Shown one piece after another: positions 51,238 through 62,987 of a DNA stretch of 64,000 nucleotides. The stretch spans positions 62,001-126,000 of the forward strand of contig JANPWX010000558.1 of assembly GCA_024734555.1 (NCBI GenBank). Reading direction: 5' to 3'. The notes beneath the pieces were generated by a model. That model did no database searches, was not told the origin of the DNA, and worked only from the letters and a program-made list of their open reading frames with translations. The position numbers were made by a program, and so were the translations under genes. How positions within the stretch are numbered: position 1 is the first letter of the stretch; every line of letters starts with the position of its first letter. Origin of the DNA: Trochalopteron elliotii. Taxonomy: Eukaryota; Chordata; Aves; Passeriformes; Leiothrichidae.

Positions 51238-51727
51238 TGTTGTAAAGCAGCTCTTCAGAGAAGGACCTGGGGATGCTGGTGGACAAGCTGTTCATGAGCC
51301 AGAGGTGTGTCCTTGAGGCCAAGAAGGCCAATGGTATCCTGGGGTGCCTTAGGAAGAACATTGTCAACAGGCTGAAGGAGGTGAACCTGCCCCTCCACTC
51401 ATTCCTGGTGAGGCAAATCTGGAGTGCTGTGTCCAGTTCTGGGCTTCGAAGTCCAAGAGAGACATGGAACTCCTGGAGCATGTGCAGCAGAAGGGAATGA
51501 GGATGACTGGGCAACTGGAGCCTCTTTCTTAGGAGGAAAAGCTGAGCGAGCTGGGCCTGTTCAGCCTCAAGAAGACTGAGAGGGGACCTTATCAATGTCT
51601 GTGAGTACCCTAAGGGAGAGTGCCAAGAGAATGAGTCCAGACTCGTCTCAGTGGTGCCGATCAATAGGACGAGAGGCAAAGGGCAGAAACTGATGCAGAG
51701 GAAGTTCCACGTGAGCCTGTCAATTGA
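51238..51727 (+). mobile_element. CR1 LINE, outer copy, left part (interrupted)
   Basis: agaaggacctggggatgctg, gaggccaagaaggccaatgg, tggtatcctggggtgcc and gctgtgtccagttctgggct follow the CR1 ORF2 end in order, stopping at gaagttccacgtgagcct. The next consensus words (catgaggaa...ctttactgt) appear only after the inserted element. Reading frames are broken. Confidence 0.9.
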
Positions 51728-52100
51728 TTAGTTCAGCCTCGGGGAGATTGAAGGGAGACCTCATTGTGGTCTTTAGCATCCTCACAAGGAGAAGCAGAGC
51801 GGAAAGTACTGACCTTTGCATCCTTGCAGCCAGTGGCAGGACTCAAAGAAACAGCATGAACCTGAGTTGGGGGAGGTTTAGGTTGGATACCAGGAAAAGG
51901 TTTTTCCCTCAGAGGGTGGCCAAGCAGTGGAACAGGCTCTCCATGGAAATAGTTACAGCACCAAGCCTGACAGAGTTGAAGAAGTGTTTGGACAACACTC
52001 TCAGGCAAATAGTGTGACTCTTGGGGCTGTGCTGTGCAGGGCACACTTGGACTCAATGATCCTTATGGGTCCCTTCCACTTCAGAATATTCTTGTGATTT
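51728..52100 (+). mobile_element. CR1 LINE, inner copy of a different subfamily, inserted into the outer one
   Basis: It starts gttcagcctcggggagattg and includes ggggaggtttaggttggata, cagagggtggccaagcagtg and ctcaatgatccttatgggtc. It ends ttcagaatattcttgtgatt. The wording and the short repeated terminus are those of a CR1 subfamily distinct from the outer copy. Confidence 0.88.
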
Positions 52101-52303
52101 CATGAGGAAGGGCTTTACTGTGCAGGTGACCAAGCCCTGGAACAGATTGGCCAGAGAGGTTCTGGAATCTCCTTCCCTGAAAATATTAAAAAATCACTTG
52201 GAAACTAATCCTGAGTAATGGATTCTAAGGGATGCTGCTTGAGCAGGGGGTTAGTCTACATGACCTCCAGTGGTCCTTTCCAAATCTAACCATTCAGGGA
52301 TTC
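52101..52303 (+). mobile_element. CR1 LINE, outer copy, right part
   Basis: It resumes catgaggaagggctttactg, then accaagccctggaacagatt, ggccagagaggttctggaat and gacctccagtggtcctttcc. It ends gggattctttaat. This completes the outer copy's 3' end. Confidence 0.88.
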
Positions 52304-54193
52304 TTTAATTTCCAAGAACAAAGACTCCTCAGATGCTCTGAGCAGCTGTTCCAGTGTTGTGATGATCTCACAGGGACACTTAAGGTTCAACTGGAATTTC
52401 TCTTGTTTTAACCTGTGACAGTTGGTTCTTGTTATTTTACTATTTTCCCCAAAAAAAATCCTGGCTCTCTTTTCACTGTGACTCCCCATTAGGTACTGGA
52501 AGATACAATTAGTTCCTACCTTAGTCCCCTCATGGTAACTCTCCTCTTCCCTACACAACCCATGATTTCATCCTAGATTTTTATATTAATTACACCTCCT
52601 ATCCACCTATAATCCCGCCTCCTCCATTTTTCTTCCCAACAGTCCATGTTGCTGCTGTTACACAGTGCTTAACAAATGCATCAAAGGGTTTTGCAACAAA
52701 TGTAATCCCAAGATTCAGTATTTAAAAGAGAATTTCAGTTTCCTTACTGTGTTGTGTTGGCGGCATGGAGGACACATTTTATGAGCAATTTCCATTGGCT
52801 TATAAGGTCTAAGTTTATGCCAGTGTGTGCACATGCCCAGTTAGAATATACAACTAATCAAGCTGATTTTTTTTTTTTTATTCAGTAGGCATGAAGCATT
52901 CACAGACTAGTTCCAACTAGTGGGAAAAGTGGGAGGTTTTTACCTTTTTTAGAAACATTGCTTTTCAACATTTCTCAGAGATCATCTCAGATCTTAATCT
53001 GTTAAGCACACAGGTATGTGGGAGTCCTACAGAAGACAAATCCTTTAGATGGCATCTAAACTTCCTAGAAATTAACTGTGAATTAACAGAATCTACAAAT
53101 CTTTTTTAAAAACAACTAAAGAAATAAACTGGATGCTTCAGATCTGAGATAACAATATGTTTAGAGTAAAGAGAACATGAATCATCAGTTAGAGATTTTC
53201 CAGAAAACTGGTATTTCTGCACAGTATGATGGCTGGGGTGAGCCAGGGCAGTAGTATGCCTACAGGGAACAAGAGTGTTCCCTGAAAATAGCTGCTGTTT
53301 CTGGAGATAGGCACAAAAAAAAGGTAAAAGATGTGTTCTACCCAGTTGAGACAGAGAAAGAAGCAGACCACTGCTCACAGAAGACTGCTAAAACAGACCA
53401 CCCATCTCTTATACAAAAAAAAAAAATTATTTCAGGGTTCAGATACAACTGACAGGAAAGAAAAATATTTTCATGATCTCAAAATTTTTGAAATCTCTGC
53501 TGTCCTCTTTGTATGTCTTTCAGGCTTTACAGGTACCAATACAATTTCCCTGACTCCCTTCCCTTTCTCTTTTCTTTGTATGTTAGATATTTTTCTCATT
53601 TTTGAGTGGAAACAACAGAGATTAGTGATGATACAAACAACATGAAGATAGTATTTTTTGAGAAAGTTTGGGGAAAAACTATAGTGTGATTATGAAACAG
53701 AAAGAAACCACGTTAGCTTTGAGATAACAACTGCAACACAAAATCAGTCTTACTTCCTCAAACAACACACAGGTTTGGGCTACAATCCAAGCCATTCCTC
53801 TGAATCATCAAGTGCAGTCTTTTAGAAGCACAGCAATCAGCAAGATCAAGTCTGAGCTGACCCCTAAATCTTCATGTGGAAAACAGAACATCCTCTTTCA
53901 CAGCTCTGTTTGGTGCCTTTGTGTCCAGCCATTTCCCGTTTACGCAAATGAACCATCAGCATCTCCAGTATGACACAGCCCCAGAACCAGAAATGGACCC
54001 CTGTGTTAAGGTCACAACAGAATTTAATCACAAATCATACATGCCCTACCATTTTGATGCAGGAACATGAAATGGCAGCCCAGAAAGGTGCGTGTGACTC
54101 ATTAACTGCAACTTGCAATGCCAATCAGTTAGCAGAAGCACTTTATCACCATGGTGGCATATTTTTCACATTTATTGGCATGACAAATCAATG

Positions 54194-54207
54194 TCATTAG
54201 CTAATGA
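54194..54207. promoter_or_regulatory. 14-bp perfect palindrome with two TAAT cores
   Basis: TCATTAGCTAATGA reads the same on both strands and holds two inverted homeodomain-type cores, in AT-rich DNA with a further TAATTG about 20 bases on. The function is inferred only. Confidence 0.3.
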
Positions 54208-55099
54208 GATATGATTGAAGCAAATATAATTGCTATTATCACCACCGAGGGAGAATCTCAGGAAAAAAAGCTCATTATTTTGCTAACTTTCCTATGGGGT
54301 GAGTGTAGATAGCAAGAAATATAAGTGCTGTGTGAAGCTGAAGCAGCAGCAGTGTGTGATGGATAACATTTGTATGTCAAGTAGCCAACAACAAAAACGT
54401 GATGACAATACGTTTTGAGCTATGGATTGAGGGTATGGAAGCAGCAGAATTCAAAAAGTGAAGGTATCCTTCACCAGTAAAGATGTGGAACTGAGAAAAG
54501 AACTTAACGGAAATAATTGGAAAACATTCAGAAGACTGGGTAAATTGCCCTGACATGACCCACCAAAAAAGTAGTGAAGACATTAGGGCCTAACATTTTC
54601 TGGGAGAAATTTCCATTTGAATTCTGCTGCTAAACAATACCATTAAGTAGGAATTCTCTTAAGCAGCAGGATGTCTACTCTCCATCTGGGCAAATTCCTA
54701 GACCCTTGCAACCTAATGTTCACGGGTCCAAATGCAAAATTCACTTCTGCTTGCCAGAACATTGATACTGTGTTATGTTCTTCTCATTCTTGTTCCTTCA
54801 ACAGTACTGGCATAATACACTGTTTCTTTCCCTTCCTCTTGAGAAGTTTCCAGCTTGTACTTCAGTGATATATAGGATTCCCTTTGTGGAATCTGCTTAT
54901 AAACCAAAACCAGACCTTTATCAAATATTTCTACTCAGTTGTCCTCATCTCTTACTTGACTGTGTGTCATCTGTCCATTTTACTACAGCCCACTCTTGTA
55001 AATGCCTGTGACAGTGAGGATAAATCTAGTTGGCCTGAAGATACTGCCAGTCCAACAAATTTTGAACATTTATATTTTAGAAGACAGAAAGTACCACTG

Positions 55100-55830
55100 T
55101 GATTTACCAATCTCTTGAAAACATCCAACCCCACTGCTGAAGCAAGACAAGCTGGAAGAGGTTGCCTAGGACCATTTACAGTTAGGTTTGGAGTATCTTC
55201 AAGGATGGATAGTCCATGACTTCTCTGGGAAAACTATTCCAGTATTTGAGCGCTTCAAGGGGAAAAAGGAAAAGATAATTTCTTGTGTTCAGATGGAATT
55301 CCATGTGTTTCAATTTGTGCCTGTAGCCTCTTCTACAGTCACTGAGTACTCCAGAGAAGAGTCTGGCTCCCTTCCCTTCATTTCCAAAGTCCATAAAGTA
55401 TTTACATTTACTGATAAGATCCCTCTTGAGCTTTTTCTTCTTTAAGCCGCCTGGGCCCAGTCATTCAGCTGGTTTTCAGAGCACTTTCCTGTTCAATTAT
55501 CTAACACTTTGTCATCTTGTCAATGAGGATGTTGTAGGAGAGTGTCAAAAGCCTTACTAAAGCTGAGTTAAACAACATCCATGAATCTCCCCACATCCAT
55601 CAAGCTAGACATCTCATCTGGAAGCTATCAGGTTCATTATGCATAATTTCCCCATTGTAATTCCATGTTGATTATTCCTGATCACCATCTTGTCCTTGGT
55701 GTATCTCAGAATGGTTTCCAGGACTAGGTGTCTTGCATCACTTTCCCAGGAATTGTGGTAAGGCTCGTTGCTGTCTGGACCCTTCTTCTTGCCCTTCTGG
55801 AAGACAGGACAGACATTTGCCTTCTTAGAG
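55100..55830 (-). mobile_element. CR1 LINE, long old fragment, reverse orientation
   Basis: The + strand carries complements of CR1 ORF2 and 3' segments. They include aaaagccttactaaagctga, tcaggttcattatgcataat, attccatgttgattattcct and gcccttctggaagacaggac. Divergence is high, and part of the 3' segment near 55450 seems deleted. Confidence 0.78.
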
Positions 55831-55999
55831 GTGTCTTGCACCACAGAGTGCTTTCACAACACCCTTAAATGCTCTGTTGCAGGAGTTGTGCTGATCTTAA
55901 ATTAACTACTAGGCTTTAATGTTGGTACATGCAAAACATGCAAAATGGTCTACTTAACTAAAATGCTATTTGTTTGGAGTTCTTTCATATGTACCACTG

Positions 56000-56160
56000 A
56001 AATGTAGGTTGTAAGGAAACCTTGGAGGTTTCTAGTCCAAGCAGAAATTTCCTCAAAGCTATGTCATGTCACTATCCCTGTGGCTTTGTGTTAAACCTGT
56101 TCTGAAAACTTCCAAGGACGGGGACTTTATAAGGTATCACCAATTGGATACAAATCCCCT
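56000..56160 (-). mobile_element. CR1 LINE 3' fragment, reverse orientation
   Basis: aaaccttggaggtttctagtc then aaaacttccaaggacgggga resemble the complemented CR1 terminus. Short and diverged. Confidence 0.6.
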
Positions 56161-59039
56161 TCACAAAAAAACATGCCTAGCTTATTTAGCATTACATTTT
56201 GAAACCTGCCAGCAGTTAATTTTTAATCACTTGATAGATGTCTGTAATTGTGTGTGACTTCACTTTCTTGACCAATGGCACCCTATGGAAATCTAAGTAT
56301 ACCATGTTTGCACAGCTGCATCGTCTGCACAGCAATGACAGAAAGGTACATTTAGCTACTGTTCTACACAGGAATCACGTCAGCAAGGAACAAATATTAA
56401 ACAAAAATTCCACTATTTAATCATCTGAGCAGCATTCCCTGCATGGGACAAGAGCAAGGGCTTTACACTAAACCTGAGTTTAGTAATTCCTTGCACAGCT
56501 GCCCCTGGGGCTTCTAATGACACAAATTATTTCAGTGTAGAAGGTGACTCTACAGAGGGTTGCAAATAAAAATGCCCATTGCATACCTGTAAGAAAGTTT
56601 CACTCCTATCATTCGTCTTTCTGACAGAAATGTCATTTAATGCAAATCAGTTTCTCTGTCAGAATAATACTTTAAAAAGTCCTGTCACTGAGAAGCTGCA
56701 TTAGTGATTTATGCCTCATTTCAGAGGGATGAGCAACAGCCTTATTACAGCTTCATAATATAAATCCATACAATACAGGGTTGCTATGACAACTGATGAG
56801 CCTTAATAGCCTAGATTCAAAAGACCTTGTTCAAAACTGTCAAGTAGTGCAGTTCAATGCAGTTCAGTCATTTGCACCTGTAAGAACGGGGAGAAGGCCA
56901 TGCAGAAACAGAAGGGTTCACTCAGGCTCTCGGGAGACGCATCTGAGCTTTGCAGCTGAGAGTCTTCCTTACCTCTGAGCTATGCACTGCTGGTCCTGGG
57001 GCTTTTCAGCCCCCAGCAGAGGTATTTGGTGTTTGGCTGCAGCAACACTGAGCTCCCAAGGCTGCCTGAGAAACATGGTTCACATGCGGTTCCATTTATT
57101 AGTATTTAAAGATGAGGTTACAAAGAGGTAAGACAATTAAACACCTTCTTGGTATTGAAAATGGGCTGCCCACCCCTTTAGACTTCTTTTCTCAAAACTG
57201 CGATCTTAGCTGTGTTTTCCACCCATATCCTCCCACTAACTGTGGTATTTGTCAGATTTTGCTGGGCTAGTTGAGCTCACTAATGCAGGAGAGAATTCTG
57301 TCTTTTTCTTCTTTTCTCTATTTTTTTTTCCCTTGAGATTCTGCCAAGGCCTTAAATGGCTTGTTGCGGGGTTCTAACAACTTGTAAAAAGTAAAATGGA
57401 GGAGTAATGACTGGCAGGAATGGAGAGTTGCAAACCTACCCAGCACTCTACCCTCTGGAAACAGCAGCACCTGAGCTTTAACAGCAGCTGTACAGTCACA
57501 GCAATATTCACATCTCCAATTCATAGACTTGATTTGCTCTGAAAAGGTAAGATTGAAGTGTAGTGCTGCAGCAGCACTGAATCCTGCAAATAGGCAGACT
57601 AATGTTCCAAAGCTGATAATACTCGCTTTGCAACAAGGTCATTAAGAAGACAGGAAAAAAAGAAATATTAAGCTGAATACAGTGACACAAGACCTACAAA
57701 AGTATATTATGTATGCTCTGAGCAAGAGAACACGGATCTCACAACGTGAGGCAAAGGTGGCACAAGACAAAACACCAGACACAACACTATGTCATAGAGG
57801 GATGGTAGCTGTGGCTGCTGTTCTTACCTTGTGCAAGTCCAGCCAAAACTTGAGCTGGGTTTAGAGCAAAGATGCAGAGGCATACACAACACACTAATGT
57901 CATCATCCACACAAAACACAGCAGGGTCTTCACTGTTCATTACCCACACACACACAAATAGCAGCTCGAGTAATGGGAGTGTTTGAGTGAGATTCAGAGC
58001 CACATAATGTGTTACTCAAATGTCTCAGTTCCAAAGATTCCCTACTCCCTTCCTGTCCAACCCATGAAAACCAGACATTTTGAGTGAGAAAGCTCCTCTG
58101 AATCTGGGTTTCTTGTAATGATCGTTGTGCTCAGGAGAAGCATGTGGCAGAAAAGGCACTGACAACTGCAGAAGCTAAACACAGCTGTCCATTATAACTG
58201 GACTTGTGTTAAACACTTCCCTCTTCAGTGTTTGAAAGGAAATAAGCAATGCTCGTCTGACTAATCCAGTGTCCTTCAACTTCTAGTACATTTGGAAGGA
58301 TTCAGTGTCACTGCATACAATATTTCAGATTAGTAATAGAAATGAACTTTTATACCTGCCCTGTACATGTAACCTACTGGGGTTTTTTTTCCCCTTGAGA
58401 AGCCTATTTTCATCAGACAATAACCAGGTGCCTTTTCCTAGCTCCATATTAAAAGAACTTTAGTTGTTTGATGTGTAAACAGGCCAAAGTGCCCAACTCT
58501 CTGCTTTTTTTCAGAAGTGTATGAGAGTGCTATTGCAATTCCTGTAATTTCAATAATCAAAAAGACCCATTATTTCAACAGCTGTGGATGAATTCAGGAA
58601 GTTGCCACTGATGAGCTTTATGAGCATGTTTCTGCTTTCTAAAACAAGCTTCCACTTGAGCAGATGATAAAGTGGATTTATTCCAAAATGATCTCACATG
58701 GTAGAAAATTCTGCCAATATACGGATGTTGCAAACAAAAATGGTCCTAAGTTGGAAAATTTTACTTGAGTTAATTTACTACCAAAGTACACAAATCTTTT
58801 ATCAATGATTGAGGTTCTGGGGAAAGAAAAAGAGTGTAAACCATTAGACAAATGTATTTATGTACATTTTTTCTCTCCTCTGTTCCTGAGTTTCAGCTTC
58901 CCTTTTTTTTTTCACGATGGGGTCAACTCTGTCTGTCAGAATTTGTCCAGGGAGCCAACAGGCAGCACAGGAAGTTGTGGTGCTGTGTGTAATGCTTTCT
59001 GCCACCCCAAGTAATATGGTTTCAGCCATTCAATCCCAA

Positions 59040-59230
59040 CACTTCCAGTTGTCCTGGGCTTAGGGATGCCAGTTGTCCTGTTCCTCATTTGCCCCTGCTC
59101 CAGCATGGGGTGTGACCACTGACTGCAATTCTTTCAGAGGCAAACTTGCTTCAGTGTGGTCTGTTCCTCACGTATCCCTTGTGTGTGAGGCATTCCCATT
59201 TTAACAGCTGCAGATTACTCCTTACATCTG
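59040..59230 (+). mobile_element. Possible old ERV LTR remnant
   Basis: ctgctccagcatggggtgtg, ctgcaattctttcagaggca and cttgcttcagtgtggtctgt resemble the repetitive trailer seen in many bird ERVL-type LTRs. No boundaries can be set. Confidence 0.35.
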
Positions 59231-61870
59231 GTATGTGAGGAGGTGCTGTACACTTCTCTTGGGAAGGTTATACTATGCAATGCTTTTTTTTCCACTGTTG
59301 CTCCATTCACACCTGGGCAGGCTGGAACCTCTTTTGACTGGCACACAGCAATTCATGGACATCCAGATCCAAAGGGTTAGGAGCACTCTGTTATATCCAT
59401 GCAATTGGACTTTGTGTTGTGCATATCCAAAGATCCGTCAGTACTGGATACTGACCAGGCAGAGATAAATTTCTCCCAATGGAGAAGTGAAATGAAAAAA
59501 TGGAAAAAAAAGAAATAAAAGACGAAAAGGAAGCTTCAGTGCTGTTAAGCCAGCACTAACTTTCAGAAGAGCTGAGAAAAATACTGCTAGGAGGTATGAA
59601 ACCCTGGTCAAGAGTCAGAAGACAGCAACCCAGCAACAAAGTTAGCATCAAGGAACGTGGGACATGACAATTCCCACACCAGTTTGATGGCCAGCTGGAC
59701 AGCAGAATCTGTCCAGTAGAGCCTTTTAGCACGTTTTTCATGTCTGTCTTCAGTGAGCAATGAATCCACCAGTAACTGCTGTTTGTTCAGGTGTGCCAAC
59801 AGGTGAGTAAGTCCTGCCCTGAGGTTTAGATAACCAAACAGACCATGAGAAATCCTGGACATGACACAGGCAACCCTGAACACTGCAAATAACAGAGTGA
59901 GAAGCTGAAAAGCACCGTGAGCAATGCCTGGACTTCCCAGGTGGATAAGGGGGAGTTACACAGTAACTTCACAAATAATTGGAGGGGAATAGTTGGAACT
60001 TTATTGGGAGTGGAAAATTGCAAGGCCAGCAGCACCTCAGTAACTGTATCAATAACAGCATGTAAAGTCAAGGTGACTTAGGAAATGCTATAAGAAATAG
60101 ATATGTGAGTACAGATGTAGAAAACCTGGGACTAATAGGGAAAAGGCAACTAGGAACAAGTTGTTTCTTTGGGATATGAAGGACAGAGAGAGGGAGGGGT
60201 CAGGGTAGATGGAAGAAGAATAAGTATGGAAAAAAACAAGAGAAGGTAGAATAAAAGGAACTAGTTGTATGCAGGCAAGCTACTGGTCAGAATTTATCTG
60301 AATGAGCCTTGTGCCCCACAGCTGCAGGACATCCAGTCTTTTCATTAAACCTTTTTTTCTGCTTGATCGTGGGGAGAGGTGTAGGGCAGAGTGGGAGAAA
60401 GAGAGCAACTGCAAGTCATAGGATTTGTGTACACGGACGTTTTCATCAGCGAACTTCAGTCTTGATCTGTTGGAAAGGAAGAGAAGGATTAGGTTATCTG
60501 TGTTCATATTTATAGGAATGCTGCTTATGTGTATGTGGGTGACAAGCAGTGAAGACACCAATCTCTGTGTTGTCTATGTGGCTGATGACATTGGTGCTGT
60601 GTGTGCATCTGCACCTCTGCAATGTGTACTCAGCTTGGGATTTGGCTGGACTTCCAAAAAGGATCAGCAGCAGCCACAGCTATCAATCCGAGATGGAACA
60701 CATTGCCTGGGTCCTAGACTGCACCAGATTTGTCTGTAGAAGAAGAAATCCCCTGCATGCCAGGATTCAGCTGCTTCTTAGCACTGTCTGTTCTCAAATT
60801 GTGTACATCTTGCTGGCAGGGTCTGTGTGCACCCTAAAAGACACACAAAATAAAAAGGATCCTGTGGAAGCCACAGAAAGAAAATCCATTTTACCTGTCA
60901 CTGTCCTTCAAAACCAAGATGAACTTCAGGGAAAGAGAAATTAAGGATCTGAATTTGAGCATTTGTGGGGCTAGAATCATGGGTAGTAAAGCTGAAATTA
61001 AGGGTTCAAACTGTCTTCCTGAGGCTGACAGAGGCTGGAGGAAATGCTGCTGGTTCCAGTATCGATGGGGGAACAGATCACTCCAAGCCAATTAGCAGAG
61101 CCAATATTTAAACTGATGACACTTCTTTCCTAGTTGAAATTGGGATAAAATGTTTGTTTTGTTGATGTCTAAATTAATGGTTTGCATTAGTTCAGCTCCA
61201 GCCAGGACTGAACACAGATGGTTCAGTTGTAAGATTTCCATGACGGATAACATGCCACAGTCAATAAAGCAACTCAACTCTCCACAACCAGTAATGGACT
61301 TCAAGAAGCAGCCATGGGAAATGAACAGAAAGCCTATTGATTTTCAGTAATGGATGTCCTCTGGTGTTTTGGAGCTTCTTAGACACCTCACTGAAGGCAA
61401 GGAGAGGTTTTTTCATTTGGATGAACAGGTTCTCAGGAATCAAAAAGGGAAAAGTCTTAATAATCAGCTTATCCTGGGCTGCTTGGTTTATCCATCATTC
61501 CTGACAGAAGTAAACCTCTGGTTATTCTACCTGATAGGGAAGGGGCCACATTTGGATCCCAGCTCATAGGAAAGGGAATTTGAGTGCTGGTATGGATATA
61601 GAAATTGCTGTAGGGGTGTATTGTGCAGTTCTTGGAACTAGATAAACACCTTTGATCAGACTGAAATCCCAAGAGCACAATTAATTACTGACAAAGTTTT
61701 TATCCAAAAACAGAGTTACTTACTGAGCTAGTGCTTAACATTCATCTTTAGTTTCAAATTGATTCATTAGTTAAATGCAAAATAACTTTTTAAAAACATT
61801 TAGAAAATGGATTTAAAACACAATGCCTGTAACGGTTTTATATCATGAACTCTACCATCTTGTGTGATAT

Positions 61871-61876
61871 TTTAAT
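61871..61876 (-). terminator. CRACR2A: Candidate poly(A) signal (ATTAAA) for CRACR2A
   Basis: TTTAAT on the + strand reads ATTAAA on the gene's strand, about 1.02 kb past the stop. It is the nearest reasonable hexamer noticed in that direction. A TTTATT (AATAAA on the minus strand) at 60000-60005 is a more distant alternative. No transcript evidence. Confidence 0.25.
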
Positions 61877-62896
61877 GAAATAAATTATGCCATGGGTTCC
61901 ACTTTCCCAACAAGCTCACCATTGTGAATATTTGTTCTTGAATGCTTACCACAGTAGCTGGATGCAGTGAAGACATATTCCACCAGGAACAATTGTTGAT
62001 CATGTGGTGGCTGGGTGATGCACCCTCAAGTTTCTTATTTCCATTAATATTCCACAAAAGCTTCAAAAGACAATTGACATTTGCATTTCTTATGATCCAG
62101 GGTGGGCCATGATTTTCTAAAACGCATCCCCATGGGTAAATTGTGTCTCAGTGCTATCAGGCCCTGGAGGAATGTTGTGTGGCAGCTGCTTTTGAAAAAT
62201 CAGTCATGTGTTTAGCTACATAAGGAGGAAGTTTTTCTTAGCATTGCTAAAAGAGCAATATCTCACTGGATTTTGGTGAGATTTTTCACTCATTAAATGC
62301 TGGTAAGTTTTTAAAAATCTTCCTCAAAATAAGATCCGCCGTTTCTGAAAATTCTACCTCCAAAATTTTCTATGACACCTTCTGTGACAGACTTCGGGAG
62401 ACAAAGAGCAGTTCAGTCAGCCTTAACATATTTTGAACTACAAACAACTACACCTATGGCAATTTTTAAAAAACTGTAAAGAGAGCTTAGCACGAAGTCA
62501 GGATCTAAAGGTCTGAACAAAAATGAAATAAGCAGTATTCCAAGGATGGATCATTCACACCAGTAAGAATTTACTTCATATTCCAAATAGTTTTCTTCCC
62601 ATAAAATTACTACTTCTTATTAATAATGTGGCAGCTTCTACAAGCCTGATGACAAAGCAGGATTCAGTGGTGTTAGGCATCAAACAGAACTAAAGACTGT
62701 TACTGCCCCAAATACACTGTCAATTAAATAAAGACAATATTTATAAAAGCAAGATCAGATCATAAAAAGATTTTAACTTTCACTTATACCTACACTCAGA
62801 ACACAGCAGAAGAAATATTTGGAAGATAAAAGCAAATCTGATTGTGCCAGGTAGTGTTGTATAAATGTACAACTTGTCTAAACATGCCTCAGCATT

Positions 62897-62987
62897 TTAT
62901 TGCCTCATACAGCATGACTTTTTTGTTGTATCTGATTGAAGTTCGATGGTTTTCTCTTTCACTTTATCTTCATGTTCTTTTAAAATC
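62897..62987 (-). CDS. CRACR2A: CRACR2A (EFCAB4B) last coding exon, C-terminal tail of the Rab GTPase domain
   Basis: The long form of CRACR2A is an EF-hand, coiled-coil, Rab-like large GTPase that acts in calcium and vesicle signalling (established knowledge). On the minus strand a ttgccccag acceptor (62988-62996) is followed by one base completing an Arg codon, then 29 codons and TAA. They begin ILKEHEDKVKEKT and end TTKKSCCMRQ. This lines up with the human C-terminus recalled as FLKEQEDTVREDT...KKKSCC. The CC tail is a Rab-type geranylgeranylation signal, here of CCXXX form. Position and orientation downstream of PRMT8 also match the human gene order. The rest of the gene lies beyond the right edge. 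Confidence 0.85.

Larger units (their letters stand above)
48941..62896. other. PRMT8-CRACR2A intergenic region plus the CRACR2A 3' UTR
   Basis: About 14 kb between two convergent genes. It contains CR1 elements at 51238-52303 (nested), about 55100-55830 and about 56000-56160, and a possible LTR remnant near 59040-59230. A homeodomain-like palindrome lies at 54194-54207 and a hairpin element at 56618-56664. The rightmost part must include the CRACR2A 3' UTR. I see no coding gene; short open frames here have no recognisable family. The block at about 59.5-61.1 kb is somewhat richer in GC and unidentified. Confidence 0.7.

Noticed and set aside
51209..51679. 156-codon open frame on the - strand
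   Set aside because: It is the antisense of the outer CR1 element and has no independent support.
60549..60944. 131-codon open frame on the + strand
   Set aside because: No known family, no start context or exon structure; kept only as part of the unidentified 59.5-61.1 kb block.
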